Assembly (NCBI RefSeq): GCF_001695835.1
Contig: NZ_MBSO01000002.1
Location: forward strand, 62,001-126,000
Reading direction: 5' to 3'
DNA: 64,000 bases
From: Ensifer sp. LC11
Lineage (GTDB): Bacteria > Pseudomonadota > Alphaproteobacteria > Rhizobiales > Rhizobiaceae
The position numbers and the translations under genes are program-made. The notes below the pieces were generated by a model. That model saw only the letters and a program-made list of their open reading frames with translations, was not told the DNA's origin and did no database searches. Below are positions 35,839 through 44,985 of the stretch, piece by piece; the first letter of the stretch is position 1, and every line of letters begins with the position of its first letter.

Positions 35839-35993
35839 TCGGCGCGCGCCCCAAAACCTCGTCCACCTTAGAGATAGGGCGCAGATCACAATGGGCCAGC
35901 CATGTCGTCATTCCGGCTTTATCTTGTTCGCCGATCATTCCATCGGTCCGGAACTTGCGCTAAACAGCAGCCGGTATTTTTCGAGGGTCCGCC

Positions 35994-36881
35994 ATGTCCG
36001 CCAATGAAAGTGAAATTCAGGCACGCCTGCTCACCCAGGCCCTGCCCTACATGCAGCGCTACGAGAACAAGACGATCGTCGTCAAATATGGCGGCCACGC
36101 CATGGGCAACAGCGAGCTCGGCCGCGCCTTTGCCAGCGACATCGCGCTCCTGAAGCAGTCGGGCGTCAACCCGATCGTCGTCCACGGCGGCGGCCCGCAG
36201 ATCGGCGCGATGCTGACGAAGATGGGCATCGAATCGAAATTCGAGGGCGGCCTGCGCGTCACTGACGAGAAGACCGTCGAGATCGTCGAGATGGTGCTTG
36301 CCGGCTCGATCAACAAGGAGATCGTCGCGCTCATCAACCAGACGGGCGAATGGGCGATCGGCCTTTGCGGCAAGGACGGCAACATGGTCTTTGCCGAAAA
36401 GGCGCGCAAGACCGTCAAGGATCCGGATAGCAACATCGAGCGCGTGCTCGATCTCGGCTTCGTCGGCGAGGTGGTCGAAGTCGACCGCACGCTGATCGAC
36501 CTGCTCGCCCGCTCGGAAATGATCCCGGTCATCGCACCGGTGGCGCCGGGCCGCGACGGCCACACCTACAACATCAACGCCGACACCTTCGCCGGCGCCA
36601 TCGCCGGTGCGCTGAACGCCACGCGCCTCCTGTTCCTCACCGACGTTCCGGGCGTGCTCGACAAGCAGGGCAACCTGATCAAGGAACTTTCGGTTTCCCA
36701 GGCCCGCGCACTGATCGCCGACGGCACGATTTCCGGCGGCATGATCCCGAAGGTCGAGACCTGCATCGATGCGATCAAGGCCGGCGTCCAGGGCGTCGTC
36801 ATCCTCAACGGCAAGACCGCCCACTCGGTGCTGCTCGAAATCTTCACCGAGCGCGGCGCCGGCACGCTGATTGTGCCCTGA
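35994..36881 (+). CDS. argB: Acetylglutamate kinase
   Basis: 295-residue enzyme phosphorylating N-acetylglutamate in arginine synthesis. It has [21 protein letters not shown] and [11 protein letters not shown], the family's nucleotide and substrate loops. Length fits the arginine-inhibited hexameric type, which has an added N-terminal helix ([18 protein letters not shown]). Confidence 0.96.
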   Translation: MSANESEIQARLLTQALPYMQRYENKTIVVKYGGHAMGNSELGRAFASDIALLKQSGVNPIVVHGGGPQIGAMLTKMGIESKFEGGLRVTDEKTVEIVEMVLAGSINKEIVALINQTGEWAIGLCGKDGNMVFAEKARKTVKDPDSNIERVLDLGFVGEVVEVDRTLIDLLARSEMIPVIAPVAPGRDGHTYNINADTFAGAIAGALNATRLLFLTDVPGVLDKQGNLIKELSVSQARALIADGTISGGMIPKVETCIDAIKAGVQGVVILNGKTAHSVLLEIFTERGAGTLIVP

Positions 36882-36969
36882 TCAGCCTCAACGACCTGTG
36901 TCGCAGCAACAAAGAAGCGGGAGACGGCATCGGCCTTCTCCCGCTTTTCTTATGAGGGGCGAAGCGAGA

Positions 36970-37737
36970 TCAGGCCTGATAGATCTCCACCGCCGCTGCC
37001 TTCAGCTTTTCCATCATCACCCGGTAAGGGCCCGGACCATGGCTGACACGGGCGACACCGGCGCGGGCGAGCGCCTTCAGGTCGGGCGCGGCCGGCCGCA
37101 TCATGATATTGACCGGCAGGCTGGAGGCAGCACAAACCTTGGCGATCAGTTCCTCGTCCACCAGCCACGGCACGAAGAAGCCGTTGGCGCCCGCTTCGGC
37201 ATAGGCCCTGCCGCGGGCGATCGCCTCGTCGAGGAGGCCGGCATGCCGCGTCTCGTCACCCTCCTGCAGGAACAGGTCGGTGCGGGCGTTGATGAACAGC
37301 GGGATGCCGCGACGGTCGGCCATTTCGCGAATGGCGCGGATGCGCGCCGCCTGTTTTTCGATGGCATGGACGCCGCCCTTGCCGACCACCTGGTCCTCGA
37401 AATTGATGCCGATGGCGCCGACATCGAGAATGCGGGAAACGTTCGCAGCACCGGTCGCCGGATCGTCGGAATAGGCTCCTTCGAAATCGACGGTGACCGG
37501 CAGCTCCGTCGAGGCAACGATCAGCCGGGCGATATCGGCAAGCCAGGCCATCGGCACCTTCTCGCCATCGCCGAAACCATGAGCAGCCGCCACCGACCAG
37601 CTTCCGGTCGCAAGCGCCTTGGCGCCAGCCTCCGCCACCGCCTTGGCGCTGCCGGCGTCCCAGATGTTGTAGAGCACCACCGGATTGCCCTTCTGATGCA
37701 GGGCCGCAAAGGCGAGCGCCTTTTCCTTCTGGTTCAT
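36970..37737 (-). CDS. Isocitrate lyase / PEP mutase superfamily protein
   Basis: 255-residue barrel enzyme of the PEP mutase-like group. Opening NPVVLYNIWDAGSAKAV, metal residues in VDFEGAYSDD, GINFEDQV, and INARTDLFL. The reactive loop has GKGGVH in place of the KKCGH/KRCGH of true lyases and mutases, so isocitrate or methylisocitrate lyase is unlikely; C-P or C-C bond hydrolase activity (oxaloacetase, phosphonopyruvate hydrolase) is possible. Start MNQKEKAL overlaps the ada stop by 4 bases. Confidence 0.85.
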   Translation of the reverse strand: MNQKEKALAFAALHQKGNPVVLYNIWDAGSAKAVAEAGAKALATGSWSVAAAHGFGDGEKVPMAWLADIARLIVASTELPVTVDFEGAYSDDPATGAANVSRILDVGAIGINFEDQVVGKGGVHAIEKQAARIRAIREMADRRGIPLFINARTDLFLQEGDETRHAGLLDEAIARGRAYAEAGANGFFVPWLVDEELIAKVCAASSLPVNIMMRPAAPDLKALARAGVARVSHGPGPYRVMMEKLKAAAVEIYQA

Positions 37738-38813
37738 TGCATTTCCTCCGCGAACAGGCTGACAGGTTTCATCTTGGCCTCGTGCCGAAGCAGCCACTGT
37801 TTCCGCCAGAGCCCACCGCCGTAACCCGTGAGCGAACCGTCCGCGCCAAGGCAGCGGTGGCAGGGAATGACAATGGCAATCCGGTTGGAACCGTTGGCCT
37901 TGGCCACGGCACGTGCGGACTGGATCGTAGCGACCTCGCGGGCAATGTCACCATAGGAACGCGTTCCTCCGACGGGAATTTTCACAAGCTTCGCCCAGAC
38001 GTTGCGTTCAAAAGGAGTGCCTCCGGGCGCGAGCGGCGTTTGGAATCCGCCCGTCTCGCCGGCGAAATAGGCTTTCAGCTCCCCTTCGATCTGATCGATC
38101 GGCGCCGTTCTGCCGGGCACGATGGCCGAGCGCGTCGTTCGCTTCAGCGCCTCCAGTTCCGCCGGCAGCGCCTTGCGTTCATGGAATTCCAGCAGATGGA
38201 GGTGTGTCGCATCGGCAACCGCGACCATCGGCCCGAGCGGCGTCTCGATCCAATCGGAAGAAAGCAATGCCCGCCCCTGGGCCGCCGCCGGCGCGTCGCC
38301 CAGCAGCCGCTGGAAGGCAGACCGAAAGCCGCTCGGAGATTCGTAGCCGGCTTCGAGTTGCGCGTCGATCACCCGTCCGCCGTCGGCAAGCTGGCGAGCG
38401 GCCAGACCCAGACGACGATGCCGCGCCAGATCAAGGAATGTGATGCCGAGACTGCGTTTGAAGGCGCGCCGGACTGTCGAAGGATCGAGCCCGCGACCGA
38501 CGATATCGCCCTCGCTCCATCGACGCTCCGGCGCTGCTTCCCAAGCCTGCAAAAGCTCTTCGACCATCGGATCCTTGGCACCGAACGTGGCCAGCGGCCG
38601 GCAGCGCTGGCACGGCCGGAAGCCCGTTTCCAGGCACGTACCAATCGAATCGACAAAGATCGTGTTCTCCCGCTTCGGCTTGCGGGCGGGGCAGGACAGG
38701 CGGCAGAAGACGCCTGTCGTCTTGACGCAAACGAAGGCAGAACCTTCGTATTCGGTGCTTCGCGCAATCAATGCGTCGTAGAGCGTCTCATCGGAGGGAA
38801 GGTCGAATAGCAT
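37734..38813 (-). CDS. ada: Ada: methylphosphotriester/O6-methylguanine methyltransferase and regulator
   Basis: 359-residue DNA repair protein and activator. N-terminal zinc cysteines C37, C41, C68 and C71 align with E. coli Ada C38, C42, C69, C72; C37 accepts methyl from phosphotriesters. An AraC-type helix-turn-helix region (about 80-180) follows, and the C-terminal methyltransferase has the acceptor Cys318 in IPCHR. The gene is complete and overlaps the PEP-mutase-like gene downstream, an unusual pairing. Confidence 0.95.
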   Translation of the reverse strand: MLFDLPSDETLYDALIARSTEYEGSAFVCVKTTGVFCRLSCPARKPKRENTIFVDSIGTCLETGFRPCQRCRPLATFGAKDPMVEELLQAWEAAPERRWSEGDIVGRGLDPSTVRRAFKRSLGITFLDLARHRRLGLAARQLADGGRVIDAQLEAGYESPSGFRSAFQRLLGDAPAAAQGRALLSSDWIETPLGPMVAVADATHLHLLEFHERKALPAELEALKRTTRSAIVPGRTAPIDQIEGELKAYFAGETGGFQTPLAPGGTPFERNVWAKLVKIPVGGTRSYGDIAREVATIQSARAVAKANGSNRIAIVIPCHRCLGADGSLTGYGGGLWRKQWLLRHEAKMKPVSLFAEEMQ

Positions 38814-38891
38814 GCCGCGGTTCTACCATGCGCAGCGACCGATCGGCGCCGGTTTTCGGGCATCTATTTTTTTTCAGATGAGCACGAGTTT

Positions 38892-39806
38892 TCAGATTAG
38901 TACGAGCATCACAACGCCGAGCACGATCAGCAGGCAGCCGAGCAGTTCCAGCCGGTTGATCCACTCGCGGAAGATGAAAAAGGACGAGGCGAAGGTGAAG
39001 AGCATTTCCACCTGCGCCACGACCTTGACGACCGCCGCCTGCTGCAACGTCATCGCCATGAACCAGCCGAAAGAGGCGGATGCGCCGACGAAACCGACGA
39101 CAAAGGCCGGCTTCCAGGCGGCAGCAATGCGCGGCAGCTCGTCACGCTCGCGCAGCACGATCCAGATGAGCATGACCACGGTCTGCAGCAGGATGACGAA
39201 GCCGAGAGTGTAGCTCGCCTGCATGATGTAATCGGGTGCCGGCAGGCTCGGCGCCAGCGCCAGCGAGGCCGAGCGGTAAGAAACGGCCGACAGGCCGAAG
39301 AAAGTGCCCGAGAGCAGACCTATTCCAGCCGTGCGGCTGAACACCGACGTCACCAGCGTGCGTGCGCTCAGGGTCGTGCGCGCAACCGAGATCAGCATTA
39401 CGCCGACGACGGAGATGGCGATCGCCACGAGCGTTCCCTGGCTTGCCTTCTCGCCCAGAAAGATCAGCCCGAAGAGTGCGGCCTGCGCCGGCTCGGTGCG
39501 CGAATAGGCGGTTCCGACCGCGAAGTTGCGGAAGGAAAAGAGATGGACGAGCAGGAAGGTCGCGGCGATCTGGGCGAGCCCGCCGATGACAGCCCAGAGG
39601 AAGAAGGTGCCGTTTGGAACCGGAAGCGGGCGACCCGCCACCTGCCAGAGCAGAAACAGATAGAGAAAGGCGAACGGCAGGCCGAAGCCGAAGCGCACGA
39701 AGGTCGCGCCCGTCGTGCCCATGACGCCTTTCAGGTGTTTCTGCATTGCGGAGCGGACATTCTGAAGGAAGGCCGCGGCGACAGTGATAAGAACCCAGGT
39801 TTCCAT
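38892..39806 (-). CDS. DMT superfamily transporter (EamA)
   Basis: 304-residue inner-membrane protein with about ten helices. Features: TGATFVRFGFGLPFAFLYLFLL and the internal repeat GFVGASASFGWFMAMTLQQAAVVK. The start METWVLITVAAAFLQNV begins the first helix directly. Substrate not known. It is 78 bases upstream of ada's end on the same strand. Confidence 0.86.
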   Translation of the reverse strand: METWVLITVAAAFLQNVRSAMQKHLKGVMGTTGATFVRFGFGLPFAFLYLFLLWQVAGRPLPVPNGTFFLWAVIGGLAQIAATFLLVHLFSFRNFAVGTAYSRTEPAQAALFGLIFLGEKASQGTLVAIAISVVGVMLISVARTTLSARTLVTSVFSRTAGIGLLSGTFFGLSAVSYRSASLALAPSLPAPDYIMQASYTLGFVILLQTVVMLIWIVLRERDELPRIAAAWKPAFVVGFVGASASFGWFMAMTLQQAAVVKVVAQVEMLFTFASSFFIFREWINRLELLGCLLIVLGVVMLVLI

Positions 39807-39863
39807 GGCTGCGAGCTAGCACGCAGCTCGTAACATTGCCAAGGCCCCGTGCTAGCAAGCGAT

Positions 39864-40667
39864 TCAGTCCGCCTTTTCCGGAACCTCCGTCAGTTCAACG
39901 GATTGACTGATGGTGATCCGCGGCGCCTCGTCCTCGAACGTCTTCACCTTCTGATCGTAGTTCGGCGCGAGTGTGCCCAAAACGCGATCCCAGAAGGAGA
40001 AGTAGTTGGCGTAATTGTACTTGAATCCCGAATGGTGCTGGTCGTGGAACGTCGTGCACAACAGAGGGGACGGGTGACGCGCAGTCGAGGTTGCGAAATA
40101 CTCGAAGCCGCAGTGTCCGATCATGCCGTTGAAATGTTCGAACAGCCGATGCCCGATAAGGATCGCCGGCGGAAACGGCACGACGAAAACAACGACGGCC
40201 GAAAAGCTCTGCAAGAGGAAGTTGTCGAAGACATCCTCCGAATAGGTACTCCAAATCGTCGGCGCAACGCTTCTGTGATGCAGCGCGTGCAGCGGATAGA
40301 GCCACCTGGTGTGCAGCAGCCGGTGCATGAAATAGAACCAGGCATCGTAAAGGATCATGCTGAGCACGAAGAGCGGCACCGCCCACCACCAGCTGAAATC
40401 CCAGGGCGCTGGCGCCCAGCCCTTCTGTTGCGCGTAGAGGCCGATCGTCAGCGGCAGGCAGGCGCTGAACATCGATTTGAGGCTCTGGCGGATCTCGGCC
40501 TTGCGCCGCTTGTCGGAGCCGCGTCCTTTCTGGATTTTTCGCTCGGGATTGCGCTCGTTGAGCCATGTGATGCCGTAGCCGAACGCGAAATAGGTCACGA
40601 CGGTGAACGAGTAGAATCCGAACAGAAACAGCAGATAGAACACTTCGTCCGACATTGGCATCCGCAT
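39864..40667 (-). CDS. Fatty acid hydroxylase / sterol desaturase family protein
   Basis: About 267-residue integral membrane di-iron oxygenase. All histidine boxes are present: HRLLH, HALHH and HDQHH, with membrane helices between. Substrate may be a lipid such as a hopanoid or an ornithine or fatty acid; not decidable here. Three close in-frame ATGs (40667, 40661, 40655) could start it; 40667 is chosen for its GGGG, with low certainty. Confidence 0.88.
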   Translation of the reverse strand: MRMPMSDEVFYLLFLFGFYSFTVVTYFAFGYGITWLNERNPERKIQKGRGSDKRRKAEIRQSLKSMFSACLPLTIGLYAQQKGWAPAPWDFSWWWAVPLFVLSMILYDAWFYFMHRLLHTRWLYPLHALHHRSVAPTIWSTYSEDVFDNFLLQSFSAVVVFVVPFPPAILIGHRLFEHFNGMIGHCGFEYFATSTARHPSPLLCTTFHDQHHSGFKYNYANYFSFWDRVLGTLAPNYDQKVKTFEDEAPRITISQSVELTEVPEKAD

Positions 40668-40813
40668 CCCCGAGCCAAACACCGCGCGAGCGGGAAGATG
40701 CCACGCGCTATCGGCAATTCAAAGTGGGATTCTATGCGCCAGCATTGCGCCCCGGCGCGGCGCGTCAGTATTTTCTCGTTTGCCGCCATCCGTCGCCGTG
40801 TCATAAGGCGGTC

Positions 40814-41527
40814 ATGAAAAAGCTCGACCGCCTGCCGACCCGTTCCGAATTCGCCCACGTCACCGACTGGGTCTTCGACCTCGACAACACGCTCTATCCG
40901 CACCACGTCAACCTGTTTGCGCAGATCGACCGCAACATGACGGCTTATGTGGCGAAGCTCCTGTCGCTTGAGCCGGCCGACGCCAAGAAGCTGCAGAAAG
41001 ACTATTACCGCGACCACGGCACGACGCTCAAAGGCCTGATGATCCATCATGGCGTCGATCCGAACGACTTCCTCGAGCAGGCGCATGCGATCGACTATTC
41101 GATCGTTCCTGCGGACCCGGCGCTCGGCGAAGCGATCAGGTCCCTGCCTGGTCGCAAGTTCATCTTCACCAATGGCAGCGTGGCGCATGCCGAAATGACG
41201 GCCAGGGCGCTCGGTATCCTCGACCATTTCAACGACATCTTCGACATCGTCGCAGCTGATTTCGTGCCCAAGCCGGCCGGCGAGACCTATGACAAGTTCA
41301 TGAGCCTGCACCGGGTCGATACCCGCAACGCGGTCATGTTCGAGGACCTGCCGCGCAATCTCCTGGTGCCGAAGGCGCTGGGCATGAAGACGGTGCTGCT
41401 GGTGCCGCAGAACCTCGAATACACATTTGCCGAGTCCTGGGAGAAGTCGAACGATACCGACGAGCAGATCGATTATGTGACGGAAGACCTCACCGGCTTC
41501 CTGCGCCACGTCATCTCCGATCTCTGA
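40814..41527 (+). CDS. Pyrimidine 5'-nucleotidase (HAD family)
   Basis: 237-residue HAD hydrolase of the SDT1/PHM8-like pyrimidine nucleotidase group. Motif I is VFDLDNTLYPHH, motif II FTNG, and the later FEDLPRNL carries motif IV acidic residues. It should dephosphorylate UMP/CMP-type nucleotides. The ATG at 40814 with AAGGCG upstream gives the standard family N-terminus. It is divergent from the hydroxylase gene. Confidence 0.9.
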   Translation: MKKLDRLPTRSEFAHVTDWVFDLDNTLYPHHVNLFAQIDRNMTAYVAKLLSLEPADAKKLQKDYYRDHGTTLKGLMIHHGVDPNDFLEQAHAIDYSIVPADPALGEAIRSLPGRKFIFTNGSVAHAEMTARALGILDHFNDIFDIVAADFVPKPAGETYDKFMSLHRVDTRNAVMFEDLPRNLLVPKALGMKTVLLVPQNLEYTFAESWEKSNDTDEQIDYVTEDLTGFLRHVISDL

Positions 41528-41615
41528 CGGACACAATTTGGCCGGCAAAAAACCTCTTTCCGGCCAATGACTTAAATTACCAAAGTTTAACTGGTGCAGC
41601 GCGTTTCACCGTCTA

Positions 41616-41648
41616 TCCTTTCGATCAGAGACAACCCGATCGAAAGGA
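41616..41648 (+). promoter_or_regulatory. 11-bp perfect hairpin covering the RBS of the EF-hand gene
   Basis: Arms TCCTTTCGATC (41616-41626) and GATCGAAAGGA (41638-41648) with an 11-base loop. The 3' arm contains the AAGGA Shine-Dalgarno of the gene starting at 41652, so folding would block ribosome entry. This looks like a cis-acting translation switch; the trigger (temperature, ion or RNA) is not known. Confidence 0.6.
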
Positions 41649-41651
41649 AGC

Positions 41652-42176
41652 ATGATGCCGAACAAGATCCTGATCCTCGGCGTGACCGCGCTCTCCGTCG
41701 CCGTCACCGGAATGGCCGGCCCCTCCTTTGCCGCGCGCGAAAAGATGACGCCTGAGCAGCGGGGTGAACGCATGATCCAGCGGCTCGACACCAACAAGGA
41801 CCAGAAGGTTTCGCTCACCGAGTTCCAGGCGCGGATCTCCGACAACTTCAAGACCTTCGACGCCAATGGCGACGGCCAGATCAGCACCGAAGAGATGAAG
41901 GCGAAGCGCGAAGCCTTCCGCGAGGCGCGCCAGGCCTGGCGCCAGGCCAAGGACAAGACCGGCGCCGAGCGCGAAGCGGCCCTTGCCAAGATGAAGGAGG
42001 TTCGCCCCGCGATGCTGCCGGGTCTACGGCCGAAGGCCTTCAAGAGCGTCGACACCGACGGCAACGGCTCCTTGAGCACGAGCGAAGTGTCGAGCGCCGC
42101 GGAAGCCATGTTCAAGCGCCGCGACAAGAATGGTGACGGCGTCATCGACGCGGCCGACTTCACCAAGAAAATCTGA
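41652..42176 (+). CDS. Exported EF-hand calcium-binding protein
   Basis: 174-residue protein with a Sec signal peptide (MMPNKILILGVTALSVAVTG...SFAA) and four EF-hand loops at about 46-57 (DTNKDQKVSLTE), 70-81 (DANGDGQISTEE), 134-145 (DTDGNGSLSTSE) and 158-169 (DKNGDGVIDAAD). A charged helix separates the two pairs. It probably binds Ca2+ in the periplasm or outside. Two adjacent ATGs are possible. Its Shine-Dalgarno is inside a hairpin. A terminator follows. Confidence 0.9.
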   Translation: MMPNKILILGVTALSVAVTGMAGPSFAAREKMTPEQRGERMIQRLDTNKDQKVSLTEFQARISDNFKTFDANGDGQISTEEMKAKREAFREARQAWRQAKDKTGAEREAALAKMKEVRPAMLPGLRPKAFKSVDTDGNGSLSTSEVSSAAEAMFKRRDKNGDGVIDAADFTKKI

Positions 42177-42228
42177 CGGGAGCATCCCCCTCGTTCCACC
42201 GCCCGGTGGAGTGGCTCCTGCCTGACCC

Positions 42229-42266
42229 ATAGCCCCTTGCAACCCGCGCAAGGGGCTATGTGTGTT
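42229..42266. terminator. Terminator between convergent EF-hand and LOG genes
   Basis: Perfect 12-bp stem ATAGCCCCTTGC / GCAAGGGGCTAT with a 7-base loop; on the plus strand GTGTGTTTTC follows. Confidence 0.78.
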
Positions 42267-42280
42267 TTCAAGGCGCGCGC

Positions 42281-43180
42281 CTAGCGGCGGCCGTTCGCCA
42301 TCGGCACCGACTTCGGGTCGACGGTCTCGTAGAAGCGGGCAATGATGTCCCAGGCCTCGTCCGCCGTTTCGACGAAATGGAAGAGATCGACATCGTTCGG
42401 CGCAATCGTGCCGAAATCGGCAAGCGCCTCGAAGTTGATGATCGAGCGCCAGAACTTTTCGCCAAACAGAATGAGCGGAACCAAAGCCAGGCGCCCGGTC
42501 TGCATCAACGTCATCGTTTCGAAGAGTTCGTCCAGCGTGCCGAAGCCGCCGGGGAAGACGGTGACGGCCTTGGCCCGCAGCAGGAAGTGCATCTTGCGGA
42601 TGGCGAAGTAATGGAAGTTGAACGACAGCTCCGGCGTTACGAAGCGGTTCGGCGCCTGCTCGTGCGGCAGCACGATGTTGAGGCCGATCGACGGCGCACC
42701 GACATCGTCGGCGCCGCGGTTGCCCGCTTCCATCACACCCGGACCGCCGCCGGTGACGACGACATATTCCTTGTGATGCAGCTTGGCCGAATGCTCGGAG
42801 CAGATCCGCGCGAACTTGCGCGCCTCATCATAGTAGACCGATGCGGCTTCGAGGTTCTTGCGCTGTGTCTCATTTTTCGCCGCCCATGCGTCGCCGCCGG
42901 GCTCGGGAATGCGAGCGCCGCCGAACATCACCACGGTCGAGTTGATGCCGCGCTCTTCCAGGATCATCTCGGTCTTCAGCAGTTCGAGTTGCAGCCGGAC
43001 CGGGCGCAGTTCCTCGCGGCAGAGAAAATCGTCGTCGATGTAGGCGAGGCGATAGGAGGGCGAGGCCGATTGCGGCGTGACCGGAACCGTCATAGCCCGC
43101 TGCCGGCTCTGCGAGCTGTCGGCCAGTGGATCCCAGACCCCGTCCTTGCGGCGCAGAGCGCGCTTCTTCATGCGTGCCAT
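42281..43180 (-). CDS. LOG family protein (cytokinin riboside 5'-monophosphate phosphoribohydrolase-like)
   Basis: About 299-residue Rossmann-fold protein. It has GGGPGVMEAGNRGA and PGGFGTLDELFE, the catalytic PGGxGTxxE signature of LOG enzymes that release free nucleobase (cytokinin in plants) from nucleotide 5'-monophosphates. The bacterial longer subgroup usually acts on AMP or GMP. A basic N-terminal extension of about 30 residues (ARMKKRALRRKDG) is present. Start at 43180 or 43171. In a plant-associated bacterium cytokinin activation is possible but unproven. Confidence 0.87.
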   Translation of the reverse strand: MARMKKRALRRKDGVWDPLADSSQSRQRAMTVPVTPQSASPSYRLAYIDDDFLCREELRPVRLQLELLKTEMILEERGINSTVVMFGGARIPEPGGDAWAAKNETQRKNLEAASVYYDEARKFARICSEHSAKLHHKEYVVVTGGGPGVMEAGNRGADDVGAPSIGLNIVLPHEQAPNRFVTPELSFNFHYFAIRKMHFLLRAKAVTVFPGGFGTLDELFETMTLMQTGRLALVPLILFGEKFWRSIINFEALADFGTIAPNDVDLFHFVETADEAWDIIARFYETVDPKSVPMANGRR

Positions 43181-43546
43181 CGTGTGTCGTCTTTCCCGTC
43201 GCGTTCCGGACAATCGGCATCTCGTCCAGACGCGTCCTATCCTCAATCCTCGGTCATGAAGGTCGCCAGCGCATCACGGCGCTGCGGCGGCCTTTGCGCG
43301 TCCCGAAAGGGTACGCGGCGCTGTAGTGCCGGAGTCGCCTCAGTTTGCCAAGCCCCGGCCACCCAAGGGACCTGAAAAGCCCTTCAACTTTTCAGGATCA
43401 TGTTCTGCAGCGTCGCATCCAAGGACGTGTCAAGATCACAGCAGCAGCTAGATCTGCTGCATAATTTTGTCCTTAAATCGATTCCGATTTTGGGATTTAT
43501 GCAGTAGAGCTTTCGCAGGATAACCGCCGAACTTTAAGGAATTCCG
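43181..43546. other. Intergenic region upstream of dapD
   Basis: About 366 bases with the repeat element copy B (43441-43507) but no supported gene. The dapD site GAATTCCGATG at 43536-43549 has only a weak Shine-Dalgarno (AAGGA at 43535-43539). Confidence 0.5.
43441..43507. repeat. Compound palindromic intergenic element, copy B
   Basis: GCAGCAG / CTGCTGC hairpin (43441-43460), overlapping arms TGCATAA / TTATGCA, with inner TCCTTAAATCG / CGATTTTGGGA. It matches the second half of the element at 15861-15968 (TCCTTA-ATCG ... GATTT--GGA ... GCA-TAG pattern). Confidence 0.6.
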
Positions 43547-44404
43547 ATGACGAACCACGACCTCGCCTCCCTGTCGCAGACGATCGAAGCCGCCTTTGAA
43601 GACCGCGATTCCGTCAACACCGGCACACGCGGTGCGGTGCGCGATGCCGTGGAAGCGGCTCTCAACCTGCTCGACAGCGGCAAGGTCCGCGTCGCACAGC
43701 GCGGCAAAGACGGCGTGTGGACGGTCAATCAGTGGCTGAAGAAGGCCGTGCTCTTGTCCTTCCGCCTCAACCCGATGGAAATCGTCAAGGGCGGCCCGGG
43801 CCAGTCGGTCTGGTGGGACAAGGTACCGTCGAAGTTCGACGGCTGGAGCGTCAACGAGTTCGAAAAGGCGGGCTTCCGCGCCGTTCCGAACTGCGTCGTG
43901 CGCCGCTCGGCCTACATCGCCCCCAATGCGATCCTGATGCCCTCCTTCGTCAACCTCGGCGCCCATGTCGGTGAAGGCACGATGGTCGACACCTGGGCCA
44001 CCGTCGGCTCCTGCGCCCAGATCGGCAAGCACGTGCATCTTTCGGGCGGCGTCGGCATCGGTGGCGTTCTGGAGCCCATGCAGGCCGGCCCAACGATCAT
44101 CGAAGACAATTGCTTCATCGGCGCCCGCTCGGAAGTCGTCGAGGGCTGCATCGTGCGTGAGGGCTCGGTCCTCGGCATGGGCGTCTTCATCGGCAAGTCG
44201 ACCAAAATCGTCGACCGCGCCACCGGCGAAGTCACCTACGGCGAAGTGCCGCCCTACTCCGTCGTCGTCGCCGGCTCGATGCCTTCGGGCTCTACCATGG
44301 CCAACGGCCAGCCGGCGCCGAACCTCTATTGCGCCGTCATCGTCAAGCGCGTCGATGAGAAGACCCGCTCCAAGACCGGCATCAACGAATTGCTTCGAGA
44401 CTGA
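43547..44404 (+). CDS. dapD: 2,3,4,5-tetrahydropyridine-2,6-dicarboxylate N-succinyltransferase
   Basis: 285-residue acyltransferase transferring succinyl from succinyl-CoA to tetrahydrodipicolinate in lysine and meso-diaminopimelate synthesis. It has the left-handed beta-helix hexapeptide repeats ([34 protein letters not shown]) and [11 protein letters not shown]. It is followed after 4 bases by DUF805; the next pathway enzymes dapE are 10 kb away. Confidence 0.97.
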   Translation: MTNHDLASLSQTIEAAFEDRDSVNTGTRGAVRDAVEAALNLLDSGKVRVAQRGKDGVWTVNQWLKKAVLLSFRLNPMEIVKGGPGQSVWWDKVPSKFDGWSVNEFEKAGFRAVPNCVVRRSAYIAPNAILMPSFVNLGAHVGEGTMVDTWATVGSCAQIGKHVHLSGGVGIGGVLEPMQAGPTIIEDNCFIGARSEVVEGCIVREGSVLGMGVFIGKSTKIVDRATGEVTYGEVPPYSVVVAGSMPSGSTMANGQPAPNLYCAVIVKRVDEKTRSKTGINELLRD

Positions 44405-44408
44405 TCCG

Positions 44409-44792
44409 ATGACGCCGGAGGGGCCGCAGCCGAGCATGACCTGGCTGTTCTTCAGCCCCTCCGGTCGCATCGGCCGTCTGCCCTTCTTCCTCTCCTGGCT
44501 GTTCTGGTGCCTGATCGGCGGCTTCATGGTCGCCAGAATGGTCGCCAACGAGGAGAACGAGACAGCGCTGGTGCTCTGGACTCTGGCCTTCGTCGTTTCG
44601 AGCCTCATTTCGCTTCCCTCGATCGCCATGCTGGCAATCAAGCGCCTGCACGATATCGGCTACCCGGGTCCGCTGTCGCTCTGCCTGTTCATTCCGGTCT
44701 TAAGCCCGATCGTCTTCATCGCCCTTTGTCTCTGGCCCGGTACGCCCGGACCCAACGAATTCGGCGCCCATGGCGACGAACCGGGCCCCTAG
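44409..44792 (+). CDS. DUF805 family membrane protein
   Basis: 127-residue inner-membrane protein with three to four helices and the family marker FSPSGRIGRLPFFLSWL and IKRLHDIGYPG. Function unknown. It is tightly linked to dapD. The ATG at 44409 is 4 bases after the dapD stop. Confidence 0.88.
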   Translation: MTPEGPQPSMTWLFFSPSGRIGRLPFFLSWLFWCLIGGFMVARMVANEENETALVLWTLAFVVSSLISLPSIAMLAIKRLHDIGYPGPLSLCLFIPVLSPIVFIALCLWPGTPGPNEFGAHGDEPGP

Positions 44793-44819
44793 ATCGGCCA
44801 GACAGGACACGGGCGGATG

Positions 44820-44861
44820 ACCGCGCACACTTTTCCTCATCCTGCTCCAGGCGCTCGGGCC
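44820..44861. repeat. Intergenic palindromic repeat, copy 2
   Basis: The 29-base core at 44820-44848 has ACCGCGCACACTTTTCCT and matches 2478-2506 with three changes. It lies between DUF805 and the DEAD helicase. A third, degenerate copy may be at about 58079-58117 (AGGCGGAAAACCGC and CTGCTC) between fmt and def. Confidence 0.6.
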
Positions 44862-44985
44862 TGTACATTGACCGCCCAAACGCGTATGAAGCGCGCCATG
44901 AACAGGCCCGCGACGTGTTGGCCGCGGCAATTGGCTCCAGTGACGATCGTCCTGGGCACGACGACCGAAATCCGAAAGACAAGAT

